This document shows positions 44,800 to 53,199 of a DNA stretch of 64,000 bases, piece after piece (position 1 is the first letter of the stretch; the number at the start of each line of letters is the position of its first letter). Made by a program: the position numbers and the translations under genes. The stretch comes from JACDAN01 sp963827705 (GTDB lineage: Bacteria; Actinomycetota; Thermoleophilia; Gaiellales; Gaiellaceae). The stretch spans positions 186,001 to 250,000 of the forward strand of contig CAWHBN010000013.1 of NCBI GenBank assembly GCA_963827705.1, in the 5' to 3' direction. The notes beneath the pieces were generated by a model, which was not told the origin of the DNA, did no database searches, and saw only the letters and a program-made list of their open reading frames with translations.

Positions 44800-45086
44800 G
44801 CGAAGAGCTCTGCGTAGCGGTCGCGCCACTCCTCGTCCGTGACCGAGCGCCGGAAGTAGGCCTCGAACACGGCGCGGGGAGTGGTGTCGTCCGCGCGCGC
44901 GACGAGCGAAGCCACCGCGCCGAGCAGGTAGCGGAGCAGGTCGCCGTCGATTCGGGCGACGGAAAGCGCTCGCTCGAACGCCCAGATCATCTTCTCTGCT
45001 TCGGCTGCCGGAAGCGTGTTTCGGAGCTCGTGCTCGAGCGCCTCGAGGTCGAGTTCGTCCCAATTTGGCTGCTGCATGGAAGTCAT
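44796..45086 (-). CDS. hypothetical acidic helical protein
   Basis: About 96 residues from ATG 45086 (ATG 45077 also possible). WDELDLEALEHELRNTLPAAEAEKMIWAFERAL and RAVFEAYFRRSVTDEEWRDRYAELF indicate an all-helical protein. No family recognised. Divergent from the PRC-barrel gene. Confidence 0.6.
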   Translation of the reverse strand: MTSMQQPNWDELDLEALEHELRNTLPAAEAEKMIWAFERALSVARIDGDLLRYLLGAVASLVARADDTTPRAVFEAYFRRSVTDEEWRDRYAELFA

Positions 45087-45152
45087 TATCGGCACGAGGT
45101 TTGCGGACACAAGGGCTGGAGAGGACCTAGGTAATCCAACAGGAGGGAACGG

Positions 45153-45515
45153 ATGTCAAGCACAGATCTCTGGACTCATCGAGATACCAACGTCAGCACG
45201 ATGAACCTCGAGGGCTACAGCATCGAGGCGATCGACGGGTCGATCGGCAAGATCGACGAGGCCACGAACGAGGTCGGAAGCAGCTACGTCGTCGTCGACA
45301 CCGGCCCCTGGATCTTCGGGAAGAAGGTCCTCCTGCCGGCCGGCGTGATCGACCGCGTCGAGTCCGAGAACGAGACCGTCTACGTCAACCGGACGAAGGA
45401 CGAGATCAAGGACTCCCCCGAGTTCGACGAATCGACATACAACGAGCCGGAGTACCGCGAGGAGATCGGCGGCTACTACGGCTCCGGCGGCAAGGGCTAC
45501 CGAGACCAGCAGTAG
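45153..45515 (+). CDS. PRC-barrel domain protein
   Basis: A 120-residue protein with an AGGAGG RBS. The PRC-barrel (GYSIEAIDGSIGKIDEATN, SYVVVDTGPWIFGKKVLLP, RVESENETVYVNRTKDEIKDSP) occupies about 22-90, with a Gly/Tyr-rich C terminus (IGGYYGSGGKGYRDQQ). PRC-barrels mediate protein or RNA contacts; in actinobacteria, small PRC proteins are frequent near stress genes. It converges with the HAD gene, stop to stop. Confidence 0.8.
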   Translation: MSSTDLWTHRDTNVSTMNLEGYSIEAIDGSIGKIDEATNEVGSSYVVVDTGPWIFGKKVLLPAGVIDRVESENETVYVNRTKDEIKDSPEFDESTYNEPEYREEIGGYYGSGGKGYRDQQ

Positions 45516-46169
45516 CTAGCCCAGTCGCTCGAGAAGCTCGCGGAGCGAAAGCTCCGCGAGCGACTCGAGCACTAGGTCGGCCTCGCCGAGCCCGAGTGCG
45601 ACGGTCACTCCGTTGGGCACGGCGACCGTGAAGATCCCCGCCGCCTTCGAGGCCTTGACGCCGTTCGGCGAGTCCTCGAAGGCGATTGCCTCATTGGCCG
45701 TCACGCCGAGGCGGTCGAGCGCCTCCAGGTACAGGGTCGGGCGCGGCTTCGAACGCTCCGGATCGCGGTCGGCGGTGACGATCTCGTCGAAGTGCTCGGC
45801 GCGCTCGAGGCGGATCAGGTGCCGGTCGACCCACTCGCGTGAGGAGCTCGAGACGATCGCCGTTTTGAGCCCGCGTCGCTCGGCCTCCTCGAGGTAGTCG
45901 AGGATTCCGGGCCGGAGCTCCTCGATCTCGAGCAGCTGGAGCTCGTGCTCCCGGCGGCGGGCCCGGACGGCCTCGCGGTCAATCGGCCCGTGGAGCTCCT
46001 CCAGGTAGTCGAGCGGCTCGAAGCCTCCGATCGTCCCGATGATCGCCGCCCAGCGATCGAGCGGGAGCTCCTGGCCGTGCTCCCGGTAGACCTGTTGCCA
46101 CGAGGCGTACGAGGGCGTCTCGGTGTCGACGATGAGGCCGTCGAAGTCGAAGAGGAGCGCGCGGATCAC
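45516..46169 (-). CDS. HAD-superfamily hydrolase, beta-phosphoglucomutase-like
   Basis: A 217-residue HAD-IA enzyme. LLFDFDGLIVDTE is motif I with the nucleophile Asp and acid Asp; AIVSSSS is motif II; KPRPTLYLEALDRLG and AFEDSPNGVKASKAAG are motifs III and IV. The cap is the small helical type. It is a phosphatase or phosphomutase of unknown sugar phosphate. Start GTG 46169. Confidence 0.85.
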   Translation of the reverse strand: MIRALLFDFDGLIVDTETPSYASWQQVYREHGQELPLDRWAAIIGTIGGFEPLDYLEELHGPIDREAVRARRREHELQLLEIEELRPGILDYLEEAERRGLKTAIVSSSSREWVDRHLIRLERAEHFDEIVTADRDPERSKPRPTLYLEALDRLGVTANEAIAFEDSPNGVKASKAAGIFTVAVPNGVTVALGLGEADLVLESLAELSLRELLERLG

Positions 46170-46313
46170 GGTGGATGTCTATCCGTTGGGCGGCCATGTA
46201 AGGAATTTGCAAGGCCCGTAAAGGAACTGAAAAACCGGCGATTGCATCCGCTGAAAGGGTCCAAGCCGGGGAACACTCCCAGAGCACCACTCAGAGAAAA
46301 CAAGGAGGTTGAA

Positions 46314-47148
46314 GTGAAGCGTCTGCTCATCGCGATCGCTGCCGCCGTTCCGGTGCTCCTGGCCGGCGCGGTAGTGACCGCACAGGGAGAAGGTGCTGCG
46401 ACGCGTACCGCCGCGGCTCCCTCCAAGCTGACCATCTGCCACAAGACCGGCTCGGCGTCGAACCAGTTCCGCCGGATCACCGTTTCCAGCCGGGCAATGG
46501 CGAACCCGAAGTCGCAGTCGGGCAAGGCGCTGCGCGCCCATCTCCGGCACACGGGCGATGCGGTAGTCGTCGGAACGGCGGCGTGCCCGTCGGCGTCCGT
46601 GACTCCGGCGCCTACCAGCGCGCCTGCCACGAAGATCACGATCTGCCACAAGACCGGGTCGGACTCGAACCCGTACCGGCGGATCACGATCTCGAGCCGG
46701 GCAGTCGCGAATCCCAGCTCCATCTCCGGCAAGCTCCTCCGCGGTCACATGCGACACACCGGTGACCTGCTGATGCCGGGCGTCACGCCGTGTCCGTCCG
46801 GCAACACGCAGCCCCAGGGCGTCAAGCTCTCGGCCAACCTGCAGCCGGTGCAGGGAGCGAGCGGATCCGGAACTGCTTCGCTCTCGATCCGCACTGGTCC
46901 CGCATCGCTCTGTCACACGCTCACCGTCAGCGGCCTCACGAATGTGACCGCTGCACACATCCACCTCGTGTCGACCGGGGCCGTCGTCGTTCCGCTGACG
47001 ACGCCTACAACCGGCTCGTCGAGCGGTTGCGCGACCGTTGAGAAGTCGCTCCTGCAGCAGATCGTCCGGAACCCCAGTGCCTACTACGTGAACGTTCACA
47101 CGTCAGACGTTCCCGAACGGCCAGGTTCAGGGCACCCTGAGCAAGTAA
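46314..47148 (+). CDS. exported CHRD-domain protein with two ICHKTG repeats, frameshifted near its end
   Basis: The GTG at 46314 has a near-ideal AAGGAGG. A signal peptide (KRLLIAIAAAVPVLLAGAVV) is followed by two copies of a motif of about 45 residues beginning KLTICHKTGS / KITICHKTGS and ending RHTGD, then a CHRD domain (KLSANLQPV, HTLTVSGLTNVTAAHIHL). In the assembled frame the end reads DVPERPGSG and runs on. One base later (+1, at CCC-G, 47112-47115) it reads DVPNGQVQGTLSK-stop, the standard CHRD ending, at 47148. A terminator follows. Extracellular; CHRD domains are of unclear function in bacteria. Confidence 0.82.
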
Positions 47149-47170
47149 CGCTCGACTCGCACTCGACGAA

Positions 47171-47197
47171 GCGAGGCCGGCGATTCGCCGGCCTCGC
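47171..47197 (+). terminator. Rho-independent terminator after the CHRD gene
   Basis: A perfect 12-bp stem: GCGAGGCCGGCG (47171-47182) with CGCCGGCCTCGC (47186-47197), loop ATT, followed by TCGTTCTTT. Its position 23 bases after the corrected stop at 47148 supports that stop. Confidence 0.85.
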
Positions 47198-47232
47198 TCG
47201 TTCTTTGACAGCAATCGCGCGACCTGCGAAGG

Positions 47233-48816
47233 ATGCGTCGGATGGCCGAGGCTGCTCCGAGCCGTTCGTGGCACCAGCGTGTCCGCGACGCCGTGACGGA
47301 TCGCCGGGTCCTCGCGTACGTCCTCATGCCGCTGTTGCTCGCCTGCGCCTTCGCGCTGCTGATCGCCCTCAACGTGCTGCTCCGGAACCTGTGGGGCGAG
47401 CTCGTATACGCGATTCTCGTCACCGGAGTCGCCCTCTGGGCGCTTTCCCAGACCACGCTCGTCAATCGGCTCTTCCTGCGCCTCGGAGTCCGCCCCTTCA
47501 CGATCCGGCGGGCGATCCTGTGGGCGACGTTCGCGCTGGTTGCACTGCCGGTCGCCGGTGATCGCGGGTGGCGCGGCGTCCTCGTCCTGCTCACGCCGCT
47601 CGTCGGGCTGGTGATCTTCCGAGGGGTCCAGGCGCTCGGGACCGCGGCGGGAGACGACGAGTACAAGCCGCGAGCATGGCCGGCGGCGGTCGCCGGGATG
47701 GTCGCGCTCCTGCTGCTCGTCCAGGCGGTGCCGTCACCGGCGGAGAACGACGAGGAGCCCGGAGCCCTCCCGGTCGCCGTCGAGGAGAACGCCGACCACG
47801 CGGAGCTGGCCGGGCTCGTGCGCCCGTACCTGCTGTTCGACAGGAGGGAGGCGCGATTCCCGCTCGACATCGAGGATGCGGCACGGGCCGGCCGCATCAG
47901 CGCCTGCAGCGGCGACGAGTGCAAGGGGGTGCGGCGGGCCGCCGCCCTCGACCGCTCGGCGAACTTCGTCGAGATCGCCGACTTCACGGGCGAGCGAGGC
48001 GGGGGGCCGGGCAGCGCCTACTACTACCACGTGGTCGACAAGGATCGGCCGAACCGAATCTACGTCGACTACTGGTGGTACTTCACACGGAACCCGTCGC
48101 CGATCGGCGCTGCCATCGGCTGTGGACCGGGGGCGCGCTGGGTGGGCGTGACCTGCCACGACCATCCGAGCGACTGGGAAGGCGTCACGGTCGTGCTGGG
48201 CCCGTGTCCCAATGGAAGCCGGGACTGCGTCCGGAGCGGCGAGGAGCGCTATGTGCCGCTCGCCGTCCGCTACGCGCAGCACGAGCATCTCGTCTCGTAC
48301 TCGTGGCCGACGCTGACCGAGCTCTGGCGGAGCGTGCAACTCCGAGAGCCCGCCCGCCCGCTCGTCTTCGTCGCCCGTGACAGCCACGCCTCGTATCCCG
48401 CACCCTGCCTCGACCGCTGCAAGCAGTATGCGAACTACCCACTCCTCCACGCCGATTTCCCGTTCGTCGACGAGAAGCGCGACGAGGCCCCGCACGACGG
48501 CAAGCTCGCATGGAACTACAACCAGAGGTGCTCGCAGGCGGAGGACGGGGACACTGCCACCGACTGCCTCGAGCCGATGCCGATCACGGCCGACGGCCTT
48601 GCCGCATCGTGGAACGCGTTTCGCGGGCGGTGGGGCCGCCAGACCTGCATCCTCGCGGGCGCCTACTGCGACACGAGCAGGGCCCCTGGCTCACCTGCGG
48701 GTCAGGGTCGCTACCGGGATCCCGGCAGACCCGGCCCGTGGCTCTGTCTGACCGATCAACGGCCTCCGCCCGAAGAGTGCGGAGAGGCGGACCCGGACGA
48801 AGAGATCCCGACCTAG
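47233..48816 (+). CDS. membrane protein with Vps62-like C-terminal domain
   Basis: A 527-residue protein. The N-terminal third has about five membrane helices (VLAYVLMPLLLACAFALLIA, LWGELVYAILVTGVALWAL and others up to about residue 170). The remainder is soluble, with YVDYWWYFTRNPSP, CHDHPSDWEGVTVVL and VARDSHASYPAP, matching the DUF946/Vps62-like pattern. Many Cys residues (CSGDEC, CLDRCKQY) suggest disulfides outside the cell. Function unknown. Start ATG 47233. Confidence 0.7.
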   Translation: MRRMAEAAPSRSWHQRVRDAVTDRRVLAYVLMPLLLACAFALLIALNVLLRNLWGELVYAILVTGVALWALSQTTLVNRLFLRLGVRPFTIRRAILWATFALVALPVAGDRGWRGVLVLLTPLVGLVIFRGVQALGTAAGDDEYKPRAWPAAVAGMVALLLLVQAVPSPAENDEEPGALPVAVEENADHAELAGLVRPYLLFDRREARFPLDIEDAARAGRISACSGDECKGVRRAAALDRSANFVEIADFTGERGGGPGSAYYYHVVDKDRPNRIYVDYWWYFTRNPSPIGAAIGCGPGARWVGVTCHDHPSDWEGVTVVLGPCPNGSRDCVRSGEERYVPLAVRYAQHEHLVSYSWPTLTELWRSVQLREPARPLVFVARDSHASYPAPCLDRCKQYANYPLLHADFPFVDEKRDEAPHDGKLAWNYNQRCSQAEDGDTATDCLEPMPITADGLAASWNAFRGRWGRQTCILAGAYCDTSRAPGSPAGQGRYRDPGRPGPWLCLTDQRPPPEECGEADPDEEIPT

Positions 48817-49142
48817 CGGGGGTCGGTCACCTCGGCGATCTTTCGCGCGACCCCATCGTCCTTTCGAACCACGTCATAGCCCTCCCGCTCCTGGACGACG
48901 TGCTCGACATCCGGGATCTCATGGCCGTGGACGATTGCAAAGTGGGCGGAGTCGGCGCGGAGCTCCTCGTACTCCGAGACGCTCATCGAGATCTTCTCGG
49001 TGCAGTCCCCGTAGCCGCACTCACAGACCAGCACCAGCTTGTCGGTCAGCGTCGCAAAGGTCTGGTTGAGCTCCTCGATGCGCTCGTTCGCCTCACGGAA
49101 GATGGACTCGTTCAGGCCGATTCGCCGTTTGCGCTCGTCCAC
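48813..49142 (-). CDS. CxC-motif hypothetical protein, paralogue 1
   Basis: A 109-residue protein. RRIGLNESIFREANERIEEL helix, the cysteine motif CECGYGDC, then ISMSVSEYEELRADSAHFAIVHGHE and a basic C terminus. It is a tandem paralogue of the next gene (about 40% alike by eye). The C-x-C-x4-C motif could bind metal. Known to me only as a conserved actinobacterial hypothetical. Confidence 0.75.
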   Translation of the reverse strand: MDERKRRIGLNESIFREANERIEELNQTFATLTDKLVLVCECGYGDCTEKISMSVSEYEELRADSAHFAIVHGHEIPDVEHVVQEREGYDVVRKDDGVARKIAEVTDPR

Positions 49143-49151
49143 GCTGCGATC

Positions 49152-49517
49152 CTACGTCTTGAAGATCTGGCCACGGTCCTCGGGGCTTCGTTCGTCGAGA
49201 GCCTCGGCGATGTCACCACCCCGGCCGAGCTTCTGGACGATGACGTAGCCGTCCCGTTCCGCGACGATTTCCGCCGCGCCCTCCGCCACATCCTGGTGGC
49301 CAGGAACGTTCAGGAAGTGGCGAGAGTCGGCCCGAACCTCCTCGTACTGCTCGAGGGTCAGCCGGACGATCTCCGAGCATCGCCCATCCGCGCATTCGCA
49401 GATGAACGGAACCGGCGAGTCGATGCCGTAGGCGCCGGCCGCCGCGCCGATGTGCTCGTTCGCGTCGCGAAACGTTGCATTGTTTCGAGCGATCCGCTCC
49501 TCCATGAGCCCGTCCAC
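49152..49517 (-). CDS. CxC-motif hypothetical protein, paralogue 2
   Basis: A 121-residue protein with the same plan: ERIARNNATFRDANEHIGA, CECADGRC, VRLTLEQYEEVRADSRHFLNVPGHQ and GYVIVQK. GTG 49517 with AAGGAGG upstream (ATG 49505 also possible). It is the first gene of a two-gene unit with paralogue 1, nine bases apart. Function unknown. Confidence 0.75.
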   Translation of the reverse strand: MDGLMEERIARNNATFRDANEHIGAAAGAYGIDSPVPFICECADGRCSEIVRLTLEQYEEVRADSRHFLNVPGHQDVAEGAAEIVAERDGYVIVQKLGRGGDIAEALDERSPEDRGQIFKT

Positions 49518-49640
49518 CGGCGTCCTCCTTCGCGCGTGTGTGCCCCACGACCTCTCTGCCCCTCTTCGCTACCGGGGCAAACCTCAGAAAGAAACTGTGG
49601 GCTCGAGGGCGGCGGGTCCCGGCCTAGATGTCGTCCGAAC

Positions 49641-49927
49641 CTAGTCCCCAGCCACAAACCAGATGACGAATACCACTGCGCCCCAGAGCCAGACTGCACC
49701 TGTCACGAGTGCGACGAGGCGGACGTGGAACCCCGCACCGCTGTTCCGCCTAACGCGAGGGCGACTGCAACTGCGACCGGGATTCCGAGGGGAAACGCGA
49801 CGAGCGCCCAGCCTTCGTCCCACCCGGGCCAGTCGTCTCCGTGACCCGCATCCTCCACCATCAGGAAAAGGACTCCAGCAAGCGCCGCAAGCACGAGCAC
49901 GACGACCCCTGTCCTCAGAACGCTCAC
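49641..49927 (-). pseudogene. small three-helix membrane protein, frameshifted
   Basis: GTG 49927 has GGAGG five bases upstream and begins SVLRTGVVVLVLAALAGVLF, then ALVAFPLGIPVAVAVALALG. At about 49741-49755 the coding sense moves to another frame (-1 sense), where RLVALVTGAVWLWGAVVFV continues to a stop at 49641. Read together this is a protein of about 95 residues with three membrane helices. Either a one-base loss in the sequence or a real decay. No family recognised. Confidence 0.5.
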
Positions 49928-50099
49928 GTGTCCTCCACAGTACGGTGGGGCTGCCATCCACGTCGGCGCGTAATCGTTTCGTCGCGCGACTCGGGCGGTC
50001 AGCACATCGCTCTGGGGCTGGCGTCGGCCAGTCGCTCGGATATCTCGGCGTTCCTCGGATACCAGCGACGTCCTGCGCTGAAGGACGCGGAGATCGGTG

Positions 50100-51011
50100 C
50101 TAGGCGGGCGAGAACACGAACGAGCTGCCGCCGAGCATGCCTCCGTATCTGTTCGCGGAGAGAGTGCCGAGGCCGGGCCAGACGTACCACCGGTACTTGC
50201 CACGATGCAGCCGGTAGCGCTGTCCATGGTAGACCCACGAGCGCGGCACCTGGAAGTGGGTCGTCGTAGGCCACGCGCTGAGGATCTTCTTGCCGCGCAC
50301 GAGCTGGACGTTGTAGTACTGGGCGCCCTTGACCGGCGTCCACCTGAGGACCGGCGCACGCGAGACGCGTTCGCCCGGCATCGGCGCGAAGAGCGTCCCC
50401 GGCGCGGCGACAGCGAGCGTCTTAGCGGCACGGTTGCCTGCTTGATCGATCGCCGTGACGGTGTAGCGGTAGCGCGTGCCGACCTTGACCCGGGTGTCGC
50501 GGAAGCTCGCCCTGGTCCCGCTGTAGACGAGCCCGGACTTGCCGCCGCTGGCGTTCGACGTCCGCATGACCTGAACGAGCTGCGTATCCGACGAGGCGAC
50601 CCAGCTGAGATCGAGCCGGCGGCTGCCCGCCCGGACAGCGAGCTTCGACAGCGTCGGCGGCATCTTGTCGAGCTTGATCGTCTTGCTGAGAGACATCGTC
50701 GTCGACCGGTCGAGGCTCGTCGCCGTGCAGGTAAACGTCGTTCCAGGCGTATCCGCGGTGAGCGTCGTGTTCGAGCAGCCGGTCGACGAATAAAGGGGCC
50801 CGCTGAACGACCAGTCGAGCGTGACGCTGCTGACATACCAGCCGTTCTGGCCGAGCGTCCCGTACACGCTCAGGCTGACGAGCGGCGGGTCGCCCGTCGC
50901 GCCCGGTGCGAGCGCCAGCATTGCGGCCGCGGCGACGGCGACGACGACGCGGCGGCCGACGAACGTCCGCGCTGTTGCGAAACCTCGTTTCAACCCGGCC
51001 CTATCCCCCAT
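50100..51011 (-). CDS. secreted fibronectin type III-like protein
   Basis: A 303-residue exported protein. The signal region (RRVVVAVAAAAMLALAPGATG) is followed by an Ig-like part (VSSVTLDWSFSGPLYSSTGCSNTTL, with a disulfide-type Cys pair), an Fn3 domain (PPTLSKLAVRAGSRRLDLSW to YTVTAIDQAGNRA) and a further Fn3-like C-terminal unit (APVLRWTPVKGAQYYNVQL, YRWYVWPG). Extracellular adhesion or binding is likely. ATG 51011. A candidate promoter lies about 80 bases upstream. Confidence 0.8.
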   Translation of the reverse strand: MGDRAGLKRGFATARTFVGRRVVVAVAAAAMLALAPGATGDPPLVSLSVYGTLGQNGWYVSSVTLDWSFSGPLYSSTGCSNTTLTADTPGTTFTCTATSLDRSTTMSLSKTIKLDKMPPTLSKLAVRAGSRRLDLSWVASSDTQLVQVMRTSNASGGKSGLVYSGTRASFRDTRVKVGTRYRYTVTAIDQAGNRAAKTLAVAAPGTLFAPMPGERVSRAPVLRWTPVKGAQYYNVQLVRGKKILSAWPTTTHFQVPRSWVYHGQRYRLHRGKYRWYVWPGLGTLSANRYGGMLGGSSFVFSPA

Positions 51012-51090
51012 GTCGCAGCAACTCCGGGATCGGAATTCGTCGCATCGACGCCGCCCCCTTCCGTCCCTCGTCGCGTCTTAACGCGATTCG

Positions 51091-51119
51091 ACGCTACTAC
51101 GCCCTTTTGGGGGTGTCAA
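51091..51119 (-). promoter_or_regulatory. candidate sigma-70-type promoter for the Fn3-like gene
   Basis: On the minus strand a perfect -35 TTGACA (51119-51114) is followed by 17 bases and a weak -10 TAGCGT (51096-51091). The start codon is at 51011. The surrounding stretch is unusually AT-rich for this genome. The remainder of 51120-51335 shows no gene that I can support. Confidence 0.4.
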
Positions 51120-51335
51120 TTTGGTCTCTTGTTGGCGCAACAGGGTCGTGGGTACCGCTGCATCTAGGTACTCATGGTTGATGGTTCGTGATCGATTCCA
51201 CGCTCGGATATGGTCGGAGAAGCTGGTTTCGGCAAGTGCTCCATCTGCCGGCTGACGCGTAGAGGCGGTCGGGCGGCGAGCTGAACGCCTAGGACGCTTT
51301 CCCACGACCCGGCCCTCTCGCGAAGCTGCGCCAGC

Positions 51336-51534
51336 TCAGGCCGCGACGCTAGTGGCCCGAATCGGCAGGTCCTCCACGACCAGTACCGGCGGGCCGGTCG
51401 GCGTCGTCGTCGCGGACGCCGAGAACCCGCAGCGACCTCTCGCGGCCGAGCGGGATCACGTCGCTCTGCCGCCAGTTCAGCTCGGTCGTGCTGAACTCCG
51501 GCGGATTGGCCGGCGATCCGTCCGACAGCATTGT
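51336..51534 (-). pseudogene. small hypothetical protein, frameshifted at a CCC-G site
   Basis: Begins ATG 51534, 14 bases after the kelch gene. LNWRQSDVIPLGRERSLRVL then RDDDADRP in the first frame. At about 51389-51394 a +1 shift (after a CCC codon followed by G) gives VLVVEDLPIRATSVAA and a stop at 51336. About 65 residues. Coding-like composition throughout, but no family that I can name with confidence. Confidence 0.45.
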
Positions 51535-51547
51535 TCGACGCGAGCGT

Positions 51548-52405
51548 CTAGACGGGCGGGGCGAGCTCCCAAGTGTCGCCCAGGCGTGCGCCGACGATTC
51601 CGCCCACTGGGAACCCGCCGAACAGCACTCCGCGATCACGGACGGGATCCCACGCTGTCGCGGCGTCTTCTCGCGGACTCGGGCCCATGTCCTGGATGTT
51701 GCTCCAGAACTGCCCGCTCCACAGCGAAGCCTTGAGACTCTCGGTATGGAACGCGACAAGTCCGTGCGCTGTCGAGAAGAGGACCGATCCGGCATCGGCC
51801 CCGAAGTCCTGCACTTCGGTCCAGTCGCCGTCACTCCAGACCCAGGTGCGGTTGGCGCCGCCCGCGGAGCCGAAGAGCGTAAGGCGATCGGTCAGGGGAT
51901 CCCAAGCAAGCTGAGGTTTCGTGACCACAGGCCCCGTGCCCTCGTCTCCGACCTGTGTCCAGAGACCTTTCTGGAAGCGCCACGTATCGCTACCCCAGAC
52001 CCCTTTCGAGTACCCGCCGAACAAGTACACCTCGTCGGTACCGGGCTCCAACGCCATCGCTGCCGAGACACGCTCGTACGGGCCAATGTCTGCGACCTGG
52101 GCCCAGTGAGCCCCATCCCACTGCCACGTGTCTCCAAGGTTGACGGCTATCGCTCCTCCGAAGAGGATGGCCGTTCCATCTTCGTATTCACAGGCAGATG
52201 CGAAGAAGCGAGCAGGGGGCCCCTCGTCCTCGACGTTTGTCCAGCTGCCACCGTCCCACTCCCAAGTGGACCCGAAGTTGGAACCCGCCGCAAGGTTGCC
52301 ACCGAAGAGTGTCACGCGACTTCGTCGGCCACACCAGAAGAGGCTGCCTCCCAGGCTCGCCGGCGGGCCTGAGTTCTCGATCTGCGACCAGAGCCACTCG
52401 GCCAC
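51548..52405 (-). CDS. kelch-repeat protein
   Basis: A 285-residue protein of repeated kelch blades: VTLFGGNLAAGSN, AILFGGAIAVNLGDTWQWDG, VYLFGGYSKGVWGSDTWRF, LTLFGSAGGANRTWVWS and GVLFGGFPVGG. It probably forms a beta-propeller. No signal peptide is seen from GTG 52405; the N terminus may be truncated by the nearby island junction at 52529. Role unknown. Confidence 0.75.
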   Translation of the reverse strand: MAEWLWSQIENSGPPASLGGSLFWCGRRSRVTLFGGNLAAGSNFGSTWEWDGGSWTNVEDEGPPARFFASACEYEDGTAILFGGAIAVNLGDTWQWDGAHWAQVADIGPYERVSAAMALEPGTDEVYLFGGYSKGVWGSDTWRFQKGLWTQVGDEGTGPVVTKPQLAWDPLTDRLTLFGSAGGANRTWVWSDGDWTEVQDFGADAGSVLFSTAHGLVAFHTESLKASLWSGQFWSNIQDMGPSPREDAATAWDPVRDRGVLFGGFPVGGIVGARLGDTWELAPPV

Positions 52406-52502
52406 GGTCAGACCATAAGCGAGAGAGGAACCGCGGCTCGCGGCGCGAAACCTGCCCGCCAACCTGCCCGCCGCCCTGAGCGTCACTTCTCGTGGGCGAA
52501 TA

Positions 52503-52518
52503 CCCCGCTTTAGCGGGG
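52503..52518 (-). terminator. displaced terminator of the tRNA-Ala gene
   Basis: CCCCGCT (52503-52509) pairs with AGCGGGG (52512-52518). On the minus strand it stands 10 bases beyond a copy of the tRNA-Ala 3' end, where a tRNA terminator belongs. The intact tRNA-Ala at 57520 lacks it, which suggests that this was the original downstream flank before insertion. Confidence 0.5.
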
Positions 52519-52528
52519 CTTTCGAAGG

Positions 52529-52570
52529 TGGAGCGTGCCGGGATCGAACCGGCGACCTCCGGCTTGCAAA
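52529..52570 (-). repeat. distal att copy: 42 bp identical to the tRNA-Ala 3' end
   Basis: Identical to 57520-57561 from the discriminator base through the anticodon loop (TTGCAAA on the plus strand), then diverges (ATTCTG instead of GCCGG). It cannot fold as a tRNA because the 5' half is missing. Confidence 0.8.
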
Positions 52571-53199
52571 TTCTGTGCGGGGACTCGCCGTCGGTCCCCA
52601 TTGGTCTCGGTTCGTCGCTGATTGCGGGTTCACGCCGACTTGGCCTCGCCGGCGGTTGCCGCCCCTTGCCGCCCGTGCGTTCCACGAACGTTCCAGGATG
52701 ACGTCCCGGGAAGTGCTGCTTCCGCGAGCGCCTAGAGGCCGCGCTCACCGAGTTCACGGCCGTAGCTCAGTCACTGGCCAAGCAGGACGACGCGTAGCTA
52801 CATGTGCCGGAGGCTCATGGAGCCCGTCGATCAATCGCGCTGGCGGCGGGTAGAAGTTCTGGGACGTCTAGCCGGCTAGCCGCGGGTTGCACCGGCGCAG
52901 CGTGATCGGCACCGGCAGGCTCTCCACGTGCTCGTTCCCGCGGACACGGTGCGCGATCTGGGCCGCGGCCAGCAGCGTTCCCGTGCCGCAGCCTCGCTGT
53001 CGCAGGCGGAGCTGCGAGAAGGCATCGCTCCGTCCGTCGATTTTGAATGGAAAGCCCGAGCGAGTCGAACGGCGCGCCCGGCACCCGGCGGGTGCTCGTC
53101 GACCCGCACGGCGACGACCTCGGCCAGCGGAACCGACCAGCCCGGCCCTCTCAGCGACACCATTAATGGGCAGATTCCGGATAGGCTCGCGCGGTCGAA
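52571..53199. other. gene-poor island end with coding remnants
   Basis: No intact gene. At 52678-52696 lies CGTTCCACGAACGTTCCAG, which recurs near the second att copy (57275-57293). Its minus-strand reading (LERSWNA, preceded by GSS) parallels GSSRPYLERLWNEA beside the second copy, as expected for decayed 3' ends of related integrase genes. At about 52876-53165 the minus strand has a stretch reading LAEVVAVRVDEHPPGAGRAVRLA that may be a sugar-ABC ATPase TOBE remnant. Both identifications are tentative. Confidence 0.35.

Noticed and set aside
52529..52570. Additional tRNA-Ala genes at 52529 and 57127
   Set aside because: Only the 3' half is present; no acceptor 5' arm or D arm can be formed, so they are att duplications and not tRNA genes.
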